Below, piece by piece: positions 1 through 11,900 of a stretch of DNA of 64,000 bases; position 1 is the stretch's first letter, and the number at the start of each line of letters is the position of its first letter. The notes under the pieces are model-generated. The model searched no databases. It saw nothing but the letters and a program-made list of their open reading frames with translations, and had not been told where the DNA came from. Position numbers and translations under genes: made by a program. Source of the stretch: Pelecanus crispus (taxonomy: Eukaryota; Chordata; Aves; Pelecaniformes; Pelecanidae); assembly GCF_030463565.1 (NCBI RefSeq), contig NC_134653.1, positions 31,743,150-31,807,149 of the forward strand. Reading direction: 5' to 3'.

Positions 1-1930
1 CCTCAGGGTACAAGAATAATACTGAGTGAGACAGCAGGGCATGTACTGGGAGGGATTTACAGGGAGGTCTATCAGGACTGATACTCAACAGTGGGGAAAA
101 ACAATTCTGTCCTATTTCATTAAAAATGGTTGTTCTTTGTCTCACAGGAGCCAAGTGATCCTCTGAATGAAAACCAGTAGCAATTTTTCATCTGCGTACA
201 GCCATCGTGCAGGAGTGAAGGAGTTCAGCAGAGGTTACTAATTATCATGTAAATGATGTAGTCTTCCTTGGCTGTCTGGGCAGATCTGGGTGGGTGACCA
301 GGGATGGAGGAGTATGAACCACTGACAGTATGCCTTGGCTTGGGAGCCCTTACTGAAACACAGAGTCATGATCTGCCAAGTGTGTTTGACAGTCTTGTGC
401 TCATACTGAGTTTCTCAATCTGCGAGCTGTAGCTGATTGGCAAAGCGGTACGGAGAGCGTCCTGTCCAGCTCCAGGAAACACGTTGTGATGAGGTATGGA
501 GAACTCGGGTTTAGTTGCAAGTGTGGTGGGGCATCACAGGTTGAGAAGCAATGCACACCCAGCCAGTGTAGGACAGATCACCTTGCGCTAACCAGCGCTG
601 CCTCAGGGCACCCTGGCACCGTAGGCAGTATTGAAGTCTGCTGCGTTAAAGAAAAAGGGGTTAGGCCAGGCTGGACTTACCCTAGAAGGGACCTGGACAA
701 GAAGGAGGAAGAATGAGAATGAGGGGAGGGAAAGAATGACTCTGTGCGGGAAACTGAAAATATGTGCTTCCCTTTCCTGCTAGAGATACAGGAGAGGGCG
801 AGGCAGCAATGTCTCCTGCTGGGGTGAGCTACCTTGCAAGTACTGTTTGTCATCTCACACACCCTGACGGGCCTTGGCAGCAGCACACCCTTATCTGCAG
901 GATGTTGGCAAATTCGGCTATGTGGCAGTTTCCTAATTCACCAAGGCTGGGCCTGGGCTGCTCTTTGTGTTCCCTGCGCTTTCCTTCTTCCCATTCTAAA
1001 GGGCAGATTAATTTTTTAGTAAGTTTGGATACAATTTCAGCTTTAGGCGGAAAATCTTCATGCGTTGCTTAAGCCTTTAGCAGTTTAAAGGGGAGGACCG
1101 TTGTCTCCGTCAAGATACACAGCGAGTGAAATGCCTACAGTCTCTTAACGCTATTATAATGACGTGCTTTAATAACGTTCCCCGTGGGTTGGGTCCGTGG
1201 AGTATGCCGCACAGCTTTTCCTTTCACTGGAGTCAGCTTGGTGTTCGGGTTTCCCACCTACCTCTGCTTTATTTACACCCGTCTATTGTTTTGTTATTTA
1301 CGTATCTCGGCTTATATAACGCAGCAGCAGCCTCCCTACGCGTGTGCGTGCGGAGGCATTAAATGAATTTGTGTACATTGTGCAGAGCTACTGGCTAGGA
1401 ACTTCCAAAGGGACAAGCCATTTTGCACGCCCACAAGCAGCATGCAAAACCGAGCTGCAGAAGATAAGGAATGGGGCCTTTCTGAACATGGTAGGTCTTT
1501 TAAAAGCGTTGATGCCTTGAAGTTGTCCAGGGGGACATCTGAAAACCAGCTCGCTGCCTCTGTATCACGCTCACCTGCAACTGAAATAATTTTAGTGGTT
1601 TTTGTGTGGTGACTGCATGCTACGGCCTTCTCGTGCGGGTTTTTTTGGCATCTCGTGTCCCTTCCCCAAAATGGATTAATGCTCCGCACTTTCATGGACG
1701 TTCACAGAAACCACACAAACATCACGTGCCGCAGTGAGCTGGCTCTGCCCCGAACTGCACCCTGCCGGGGAAAAACAGGAGGAGTTGGCCTTTAAAAATA
1801 AATTTTTGTGTGGTATGACTCACATAACCTTAATAGCCAGAAAGTACAAACGGCCACCGAGTCCCTTCGAGTTATTTGGAGCACGCAAGACACGCGGCTT
1901 GATATGGGCGTGGAGGGCAGGTATCTGGGT
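1..1930. other. Upstream intergenic DNA, no gene recognised
   Basis: I see no exon, RNA gene or repeat that I can name. In human, TCTN1 lies head-to-head with PPTC7, so its 5' end would be expected on the minus strand here or further out, but I could not match any TCTN1 coding segment. A TATA-like string (CTTATATAAC, about 1311-1320) is the only promoter-like sign and is weak alone. Several short open frames exist but none resembles a known protein. Confidence 0.5.
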
Positions 1931-1949
1931 TAGGTGCAGCCTTGCCCCG

Positions 1950-2990
1950 GTGTTGAAAACGTAATTGGAATAATTACGGGTAAAAACCGGCAGCAAGCCG
2001 GGGAACCGTCTCCCCGGCCCCGCTGACCCCCCGGTTTGGGGTGGCGGGGGTCCCCGGCCCCTTCCCGCGGCGCTGGCGGGGGGGAACCGGCCCAGCCCCG
2101 CTGTGCCGCAGCCGCCGCCGCGGGGGCTGCCGGGAGCCGCCCGGTGTTATTGTCCCGCAACATGCAAATGAGGCGCGGCGGGCAGCCAATGGGGACGGCC
2201 GCCGGCTGCCGCGCAAGCGCGCTGGGGCGGGGCGGGGCTGACCTCGCCGCCCGCCCGCTCGCTCGCTTCGCCGAGCCGCCGGGGCCTCAGCACGCGCGGC
2301 GAAGATGGCGGCTGCGGCCGGCGGGGTGCGGGGGCGGCGCAGCGGGCACCGCCGGCTCTGACCGGGTCACCGCACGGCGCGGCGGCAGGGCGCCCGGAGG
2401 CCTTCGCGGGGGCAGCGCCGGCCGGCTAGGGAGCAGGCAGAGCCCCCCTCGGGGGCGGGGGGGGGGGGGGGGTGGCGGCGCGGCAGGCGGGGGCGCTGCC
2501 GGCAACCCGGCCGTGAGGGGCAGCGCGGGCGGCGGGGGCGAGGGCGGGAGCCGGCCCGGAGGGGCGAGGCGGCCCGCGGGGGGAGGGAGGGCGAGGGGCC
2601 GGGCCGAGGAGGGGCAGCGCGGGCCGGCGCGGGCTGAGGCGAGCCGGCCGGCGGGCAGGGGAAGGCTGGCTCCCTGCGGCGGGCGCTGGCAGGTCAGGAG
2701 GCGGCTGCGCCGGTGGCTCCCCGCGTTCCTGGCTCTCGGCTGCTGGGCGCCCCACGCCATGTTCTCGGTGCTCTCCTATGGCAGGCTGGTGGCCCGGGCA
2801 GTCCTGGGCGGCCTCTCCCAGACGGACTCCCGTGACTACAGCTTGGTGACAGCCAGCTGTGGCTTTGGCAAAGATTTCCGCAAGGGCATCCTCAAGAAAG
2901 GCATGTGCTACGGGGATGACGCCTGCTTCGTGGCCCGGCACCGGTCGGCAGATGTGCTGGGTGAGTGCTGGCGGGGCCCTGCTCCGGGGT
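1950..2990 (+). promoter_or_regulatory. PPTC7: CpG island and promoter of PPTC7
   Basis: About 1 kb of very GC- and CpG-rich DNA covers the 5' leader and first exon of PPTC7. Visible elements in order are an octamer ATGCAAAT (2162-2169), a CCAAT box (2186-2190), overlapping GC boxes GGGGCGGGGCGGGG (about 2224-2237) and an AAGATGGCGGC string (about 2303-2313) of the YY1 type, usually found just after the start site. A run of G interrupts the leader near 2457-2475. This is the usual make-up of a broadly expressed housekeeping promoter. The exact transcription start is not visible, but it probably lies between the GC boxes and the YY1-type string. Confidence 0.8.
2305..2361 (+). CDS. Possible upstream ORF in the PPTC7 leader (18 aa)
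   Basis: An ATG in a strong initiation context (GAAGATGG) opens an 18-codon frame that ends in TGA at 2359-2361, about 400 bases before the PPTC7 start and in a different frame. The same bases form the YY1-type element, so the ATG may only be part of that DNA site. If transcription begins upstream of 2305, this uORF would be met before the main start and could damp PPTC7 translation. Whether it lies in the mRNA is an inference. Confidence 0.35.
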   Translation: MAAAAGGVRGRRSGHRRL

Positions 2991-5900
2991 GTTGAGGTGG
3001 CTTTGGCGTCGGTGCCCTGACCTCCCCTCCTTGAGCCGCACATGGCGGAGCGGCTCGGTCTTCTGTCACAGACAAAGGAGCTAGTTCCGCTTGCAAATGT
3101 CAGCTTGAGTTCTCTCTTTTTGTAGTTTCAGAAGAAAGCTGTTGTGCTCTTTGCTGCAGCATGACACCCGCCTTGCTCAGCCTGCCTTTGGGATGGGGTG
3201 CTGTGGGTGCCGGGCGTCTGGGCCCAGCCTTGGTGTTTCACTTACAGGTGCCTGTAAGGCCTAGTGGCTCTGAAAGCCGGAGGAACAGCTTGTGGTGCAT
3301 TCCGCTTTCTGTGTGCCTTCAAAACCTAACCGAGCTCCTTGTATCTGTATGGCATTTCTACATAAAGGATCATTGAAACGGACATTTCCTGATTTTTAGC
3401 GCGTGCTGTGTCCTTGTCAAGTGAAAGGCAAAGTGACATTGAGAAAGGTTTCAAATGTCAAACTTCGATTTCAGTATTTCTTCTATCCTGAGTGCACTCT
3501 CTGGTTTGGATTCACGTGCAAAATGAATTTTAAGGGTTCAAATTTTAGAAGTAGTGAATAATTATAGATAATCAGTTTATGAGCAGCATTGCTTTTGACA
3601 GTGCTTGACCTTTCGCCTGTGTAGTCAAGGTTGAATTTGGCTGACACTCTGCAAAAATTAGTTTTTGAGCAACTGAGAGAAGTAAATTTTCACCAAAACT
3701 TTGGCATTTAAAAAAAAAAAGTTTCCTCCCCTCTGCCCCTGTTTTTTGGTGGGGTTTTTTTTTTTTTTAATTTAAAACTGGTGGGATTGCACTGCAGTGC
3801 CTCGTGATGTGATGGTGCTTGGTGACTCTTCACAGTTTGGTGCTGTCATTGTAACTTGGTTGCTGTTTAATATAGCTGAGACATTTTTTCAGGAAGCTGT
3901 AACTTGGTGCTAGGTAACAGTATTACTGATTATTCTCAAGGGAGCTGTTAATCTAAGGGTGATGCTACAGCTTTCAAGGAGATGTGGAAAACTGGTCAAT
4001 GCGGTTTAGATACTCCAGCATCTTTTCTGTTGTGCCTGTTCCAGAGAAACTTTTTTCTGTTAGAATTAGCTGTTGGACAACCTCACTTTAACATGTGACT
4101 AAGGCTGGCTGCCTTTAAAGTTCATACTAGCCAGCACTGATAAATAACTGAGCAATTGGTATTTGCACGTAAGAGAAATGCAGGATCTGCTTTACTGGAG
4201 TGGACGCTCTGCATGGGGAAGCATGTGAATTTAGACCCATTTGACGATATTTAGGGGTTTTTGGCCATATTTGGTAATTACCATATGTGGACCTACAGCT
4301 TGTCTTGTCTTCCTGCTGGAATCAAGGGAGAATTGCATTTCTAAGTTGGTCTTTGCATTAATTTTCATGGCAACTTGGAAACAAACAGAATTGTAACTCC
4401 ACTTAAGGATCAAACGGCAAAGGCGGTTTCAGACCAGGATGTCTTAAGTACCAAGAAGAAAATAATTTAAATAGAAAAGTTGTTGGTGTTGTTTTTCCCC
4501 CCCTGTAAAGCTATTTTCATGTTAGTTCTTTATTGCTTTTCTAATATATATACCAAAAAGCCAAGATTGCTGTGCATTCTGCAAACAGTAACGCTCAGGA
4601 TGGGTTTTGATGCAATCTAACTTGATGCTTTTTCTTCATCTGTAGTTCTTAAGGTTACGGACATAGTAGTTTTCTCCTTGTTTCTGCTACCACAATTATC
4701 TCTTGGTCTCCCTTTCTCAACCGGCTCTTCTACACTGCAGCAAAAAGCGTTTCAGCACCAATGTTTTCCTGCCCTCAGTCCCTCTTATACTCATCATGAA
4801 TCTGAGGTTCTGTACCTATTTTTTTTAAAGACCCTCATAAATTTTGTACTAACTCAATACCTGCCTAACTCTGCACCTCAACAAAACTGGTTGAGCCGAA
4901 CTGTTGCTTCTCAAGCTTCATTTTCCAGTATTAGTTTAATGAAGAGGCTCATGTGGTTTTAGCCAAAGTGAACACTAGGCACAGTAAGAGTGCTTTTAGA
5001 GAACAGTGAATTTCAAGTGTATCACTTGTTAGTCTGCCCTAGTAGTCATCAGTGACAAAGCCATGCCAGATAATTAATTTAAAATTCTTCTGTGCCAGTC
5101 TTTTCTAGAACCAATATATGGGAAGCATGCCTGTGTGGGATGGATATGGGTGTGGTGTAATAGTGAAAGAGCTACTCCCAGCCGTTTGGCATGAATGCTT
5201 GGGGATTCATTTTCTTAGGTCAAACAAAAGTTGATTAGGCAGTGTGTTTATAGCAGGCAGAAAAATGCTAAATGCTTCTTTTGTTATGTGTATACTGTGT
5301 AGTCTTAAGGCTGAAAATTTAACAGTGTCTTCTAGTCTGTGCTTTATCCTTTCATAGTAAGGTAGCAGAAAGCTTAGGAAGATTCATGTTATTTCCAACC
5401 CTCCCATAGTTGTTAAAGGCTTAATAAGGCCTGTTACTGGTGTACTTGAATCCTTGGAGTTTTTGTCTCTTACCTGTCTGGTATGTACCTGTTAAATTTG
5501 CATGTTCTCTTCCCATTCTGAGCACAGGGAGAAACAAGAAACTCAGACCCAGAGTGTTTCCTTTGGGATCACGCTGAGAAAAGGAAATGGCTTTACTGCT
5601 AATATTAATCTCTGGAGCTTTATGATTCAGGCCCATGTTTCCTTTTTGCTGCTGCTTGTACCATACCTTTTTGTATATTCACTGTCAGTGTCTCGGTTGT
5701 CCAGATCCTCAGAATAGTCAGATACTTTCTTGAGACTTGGTAGACGTTTATATAACTCTCCATGCATGCCTTTGTAACTTAAAAGGGCAGAAATGTTTTT
5801 TTTTTAAAGCTGAAAAACAAAACTCCTTAGAAACGGACACCTTTGTTTTTTTCTAATTAGCATAGGAGAAGAATTTTTGGTGCATAGGAAGAAAACCACG

Positions 5901-8900
5901 AATTTTAAAATTGAACTTAATCACTTTATATAAACATTTCACCTATTTAACAAAACTAAACATTGAAGCTTATTTATAAATTTTGAGAAGTCTCATCGTG
6001 GTGATCATTTTCTCTTTTGTTGGGATCTGCCTTTTCTTGCTTATTGCTGCCTTATCAGGCTCCCGATGTCTTTGCTAGTTTTTTATGGATTTTCCAAGCT
6101 GTTGTGTGACTCATCATTGAAACATTACAGCAACCAATGTGCATCCCGTGACAGCATCACTTATACAATATCTGTGCTGGGTAGAAGTTTGGGTGTAGCC
6201 AGTGTGACTTGACTAGTCTTCCAAACTATTTCTGTCCCCCAGCAGTAGTAGGAAAAAACTGTCTGGCAGCAGGGTACTGTTTGTCCACTGCAAAGTTAAA
6301 ATTTGGCAACCATTCTGTCTGCTGCAAACGTTGATTTTCATTTTTTTGGTGAGGTATGGGGAGGTGGTATTGTAGGGCAGTTGCTCTAAACTGAAAGGAA
6401 TTGCATTTTACTTGAAAACTAAGTTTGTCAGCAGCATGCATAGGAGGTATGTAAAACTCTAGAGTGACAAAGCCCCTGGAATATTGTTAGTCTCACTGTC
6501 ATCAAGAAAAGTAAACTACAAAACTTAAAAGGATTTGTAGATGAAATGTCAAGGTTGCTCTGGCAATTATAGAGGAGGAAGGGATTCTTACTCTGATGCC
6601 TGAAGGTCATATAAGACTATGTTAAGTGGTTTATTTGGTATCATACCTATTAAAGAGATTGCTGCCGTATCACAAGTTATCACGCTAAAGGAGGCAAGTC
6701 GTCTGCTTGCTTCAGAGTAGCCTTTCACCTACGCTATTGGGAGAACTGAGGGCATCTTGGAGTAATCAGTCATTTGAAAAAAATTGTGTACATGTCTTAG
6801 TTTGTAATAGACCAAATGACATTTTCTTTTTAATATGGGAGCGTAAGTACTGTCATTTGTAGAAGAAACTACAGATTATTGAGAAACATCCCCATTGACA
6901 ATCATATTCACTGGCATTCTTGTCAGTACAGCTAATCCAAATGTCAGCAGAGCTGTTCTTAAGTAGCGTTGAATGTAACCTCTTAGAAATGCGGTAGCTC
7001 TCTTTCTGAGAATGAAACTAAAATCTGGTTATTCTTCTTTACTGCAGTTTCTGGAAGGGCATTGCACACAACGTATTCTGATCATAACTTGCAACTGAAC
7101 ACTTATTTTAATTGTAAGTGCTATTGATGCTTGTTGATAGCTGATGATTTTCCATTCATATGCAGATCTTAGCTTGAATGAAAAGCAGGTTCTGTCAGAA
7201 ATTGCAGAAGGAAATAAGCAAAGCTGAAGACAATACAGTAGGTGAGACATTAAGCATACCTACGTTGCAGGAAATGTTGCAAAAATCTCCCACTGCTTGC
7301 TTTGGTTCATCTGCGCTACTAATACTGTGCGCCCGAGACTGTTCAGGCTATAAGTAATTTCAGTACCACTTGGCTGGTGTCTGTTCTACAGTACTTATCC
7401 CTTGTCAGCATGTAAGCACCAACCAGCAGTTCAGCTACAAAAATAAGTTCCAGTGTTGCTCAACACCTTGAGAGGTTAAGTAGTTATAACTATGTAGGGA
7501 AGTTTTGTAAAAACTTTCAGAGGTAAATCGTAGTTTAGTGTTCTCCTGTAATTCCCAAAATCCACTGAGTGATTTCTCAGGCTTAAATAAAATAGGTAAG
7601 AGATCTACCTGGTAAAAAACCTGTTTCAGGAACGACAGTGTATTGTAGCTGGTGGGGGGAAGATATAAGGAACTGCTGCTTTTTCCTGGAAGTAGATGCA
7701 CAATTTAATGTTTTTCAGTTCCTTGTTTCTCCTTCAGTCTGTTCTTCAACATCATCTCTCACTTCGCCTCTTGCTTTTTGTTCCTTGTTATCACTTAGCC
7801 AGTTATTCTTCCACTACCTTTCTATTTAATGCAAGGGTAGTTTAAGGTCTGCTGTAACTTTTAAAATGTGTATTTTGAATAAGTAACATTTCCTTTTTTA
7901 ACTAGTTACCAGTCACACACAAGCTGCCTTCAGGGATTTGTATTTAACCAGGTTATTTCTTTCTCAAAACCTGGGGGTTTGGCTGTAACATTGTGATCCC
8001 ATACATGCCGCCACTGAAGCTGCTAGGAGAGTTAGTGCTTGCTTTGCACGTGTGACTTGCTTTGGATGGAGAACCTGTCCGACCTATGTGTGATTTATCT
8101 CATCGCTGATAAAACAAGAAATCTTACCAGTTTATCTCAATTCTGATATGTTGACAAATACTAAGTGCTGTATTTCAAACTTGTGTAGTGCAACAGATTG
8201 CACTTTGTTACCATTTTAGCATTTCTTCTATATTTGATGCAAAATAAATTCAGTCACAAATGTGTCCTTTTGATGTTCTTCTTATCAGTGATTTATTGCT
8301 AATTCAGCTAAGGATCTCAAGAAATTCAAAGTTCAATAGGATACTTGGAGTTTCTTATAAAGTTAATTGTGGTTGCTTGCAAAAACAATTCCTGCTGGCA
8401 TGCTTGTGCCTGCCTGGTGCTTCTGTGTGTGATTATTATTTTCAGCTGATGCAATGTTCGAAAGTATCCATCTTTCCAGAGACTTTTGGGACAGGGTGAT
8501 ACTTTTGGACTCTGACCATGGGCAGGTTAGTTTGCCAGCTAGCCAGAAGTTCCACTCATAAGGCTATTTATATTAAACAGGGTTTGAGTAGTATCATGGT
8601 TTTGTTCGGAACTTTAAGCCTGTTTGGTTTACATTTGCTCTGAACTAGATGGAACATCTGGGTCTGGCTTACAAAAGTGTGTGGTGAAAGGCACATTACT
8701 AGTCTCAGCACTGACTGGCTGTTCCCTGGGCTTCTGCAGTTAAACACATGTGTTAGCAGTCAAAACAACTTCACGTTTGCATTTAAACTGGTATTTTATC
8801 CCAGGTACTTTTAGCATTTTGAAATAAATTTTAACAAGTTTCAGTGCCAGTGTCTTCATTTGCTCAGTTTCAGTGCTGCAGCATCAGTCACTTGTGCTTT

Positions 8901-11900
8901 GTCTTGAAACTTCATTACAACTGTCTATGAGAGATCTCGATACACTGAATTAGAAGTTAGAGCGAGCCAGTTTTTCGACTGACACATGCAGCGAGTATTT
9001 AATCTGGCAGTAGTATTTTCCAGCAGAAGGCAATGTAGTAGAGCGTTAACTCTCAAAGGTTCTGAAAGGTCTCCATAATATAGTTAAATGGTTGAGAAGC
9101 GCTTATTCTTTTGAAGTAATCTGTTGTGAAATTTTCAATTGCTTTATTCACAGTGGTTGTTCATCTAGCCACAGGCATTTCACTATGTCACATGGACATT
9201 TGTGTAATTTCTGTATGGGCTTGAACAGGGAATATCCAAAGAAATAGTCTTTCTTTAAAATTTGCTGATTTACTGAATAGCTTAGAAAAAAATCAAGGCT
9301 TGTGTACGGTTCAATTTCAGCAATTCTTCTCAGCCATGCAGTTTGTCTTAAATGTCCTGTGATTCCTATTTTGTAAGATGGTTATTTTAAGTTAGATGAT
9401 GGATACTGGAAGACAATACTTAATGTTTTATGGTGAAATGTAAGAAAATTAAAACCTGAGTAATCTTTTTCACTTGTTAAAACAGTAGTTATTTTGAATA
9501 TTTACAGGTTTTTTGGTCTTAGATGAAAACAAAGATAATACAAATGAATAGAGCTTGGCATTGTTCCTTGGCAGTGATACTGCCAATAGCAGTACCTTGG
9601 AATTTTCCTTTGACAGAGGGAAAACATGTTATTACATAAAAGTTAGTCCATTTTTATGAGTTGAGTTTTCAGTTCTTGGTACTTTTGGAGTTTGAAATAT
9701 CTCACAAATAGCTCCTTGTTTGCTGTATATCAAATCATGAAGTTTTCTTAAACTTTATTCTCATTTACTTTTTATCTATTTCAGTAGCAGTTTATTCGGT
9801 CTGTTTTAAAATCTCATATTCCTTTCCCATAAAACTGTTTTGTTTATGTTGAGAATGTAGAATGTAAAGATACTGGTTCCAATTTAAAACCATGCTGAAG
9901 GTAGGACAGGATGGCTAAAGCTCTTGGGGAATGTAAAAATCTTCTTTTTAGGCAAAAGCAATACAGGTGGATGTTTTCTAGGTGGCACTGTGTGGTATAG
10001 GGCTTCTTGACTGTGCTTTGCCTATGTACTGCCATTGATCTCGATGGCAGCAGTAATTCCTGGCTCTGTGCCGGAGCAGGAGGAAGCATTTGACTGCTCT
10101 GGCAGTGTTCATGAACCATGCTTTGGGAGCCAACAAGGTCATTTAGCTTAAATTAAATGAACTGACCTATCATCTTTAAGCAATACTGTTTAAAAAAAAA
10201 AAGGGGGGGAAAGAAAAGGAGGGGGATGACCCTAACCTTTGCAAGAAACCCCACATTGTCCATTTTAGGCAAAGACAAGAAATAGATGCCAGTGGTGGCA
10301 CATGAGTTAGTGAGCTGATGAGGTGTCGTGGAGGTGTTACAGTGAAAGCAAACTCCGGGGCCTGCTCATCAATGCGATGGTCCTGTTTGCTTCTGTGCCA
10401 GCGATGGAGAAGGAATGCACAACTGTCTTGTTGATTCTTAAGCAGGCAATCTGTTCTCTTAAGTGTGGTACAAAGCTAAGTTGGAGGACCTACTTGTGGA
10501 CCGTCTAGAGGATGATTGTTTTGGAAGGCACTGGCAGAATGTACTTAAAGCTGTTTAGAGCTTGCAAAAAGCAGACAGAAAGGCAGACGGACAAAGCCGT
10601 TACATGGCTGAAGATAGGGTATGAAGTGGGCTGCCATGACTACAGATTCAGATTTCCTGCCTGGAGTAAGAAGTGAGCAAAGAACATCAGGTGGCATACT
10701 CTTATTTTTGCTTTAAGAATTGAAACAGGTTTTGATAATTAACCTTACCAGGCGCTTGCTATGGCGGCTTTCTTGTACTGTATACTAACGCTGTAGTGTT
10801 TCTGTTTAAATATTTTCCAAGAAGACCAATGCAAAAATGGTTTACTGATTGCTTGAGGGAACTCCATAACTTCTGATGAGCTTGTTTTGTAACCACTTTG
10901 GGAGCCAAAAGCTTTGGACAATACTTGTCAAACATCATCTTTTCATTGCATTTACCCTGTTGTCAGTGAAGCAATGCTGTATTCAGCTAGCAAAAATACC
11001 TGGATTGTGTTAATCTTAAAGGGAAAGAAGGCGCTGATCTGGTAACTTCATGTAAAGCAAGCATCATCATCCAAACTGAAGCTTAGTTTCTATTTCAAGT
11101 TCTAGATCTAGAACTTTTTCTTAATAATCTCTTACTGTAGACTTGTCTGCGTCGCAGCAGAAAGCAAAGGGTTAATCCAGTATTAACCTGAAGTTGTGGG
11201 ACCTGTAAAGAGAGGATTAGTTTGTTCTTGAAGAAACCAGAAAAGGCATTTCTGAGAATGCCAGGGTTGCTTTTGCATGAGCTTCTTCCCAGGGTCTGGT
11301 CTGAAGAAGTGCATACAGGGATCTGCCTTCTACAGCGTTCTTCTAAGAAAGCAAACGGACAAAGCAGGTGTCTAAAAGGTTGTGCACTATTTTTGGGAGA
11401 AATCTGATTAATGTTGATAGGCTGTTCAGAATCTGGCTATAACCTCCTGTCAGATTATAGTTCGTGCCAAGGTCAGCTCTAAACCTTCCGTCTCAGTTTC
11501 AGATGGTGTCCCATGTGAAGGGCATTTGTAGATGAGGCAAACTTAGTTTTACCTTCTCAGTTAAATTTTCCTGCCTTTGCTAATAGCGGCATTTTCTGAG
11601 GCGGCGGCTGTTCTTCAGCACAGTTTGAGCTCTGAAATTGGCTCTTCGTGCTTTTATCATGAGCATAGTATTTTAGCTTTATTATGGTGCAGAAACCTGA
11701 GCTTGAAATGGTTAGTCCCTTACATGCTGAAGATCAAAAAGATTTTTGGAAAAATTTCCAAGTAGAAATATTTTTATCTCATAATTTAATACGTTCAGAC
11801 AGTATTTTACTTCTATTGTTAAATTGAAATTCAAAGTACTTCAGCCAAATGGGCAGCAGAATATCATATCTGTTGCTTATCTCCTTCTGACCGCCCCCCT

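Noticed and set aside
1311-1362. TATA-like string followed by a CAG-rich stretch as a promoter
   Set aside because: A single weak motif without a gene downstream; not enough to call.
2287-3043. Long Pro/Ala-rich minus-strand frames across the PPTC7 CpG island
   Set aside because: They are antisense to the GC-rich leader and exon 1; no independent support.
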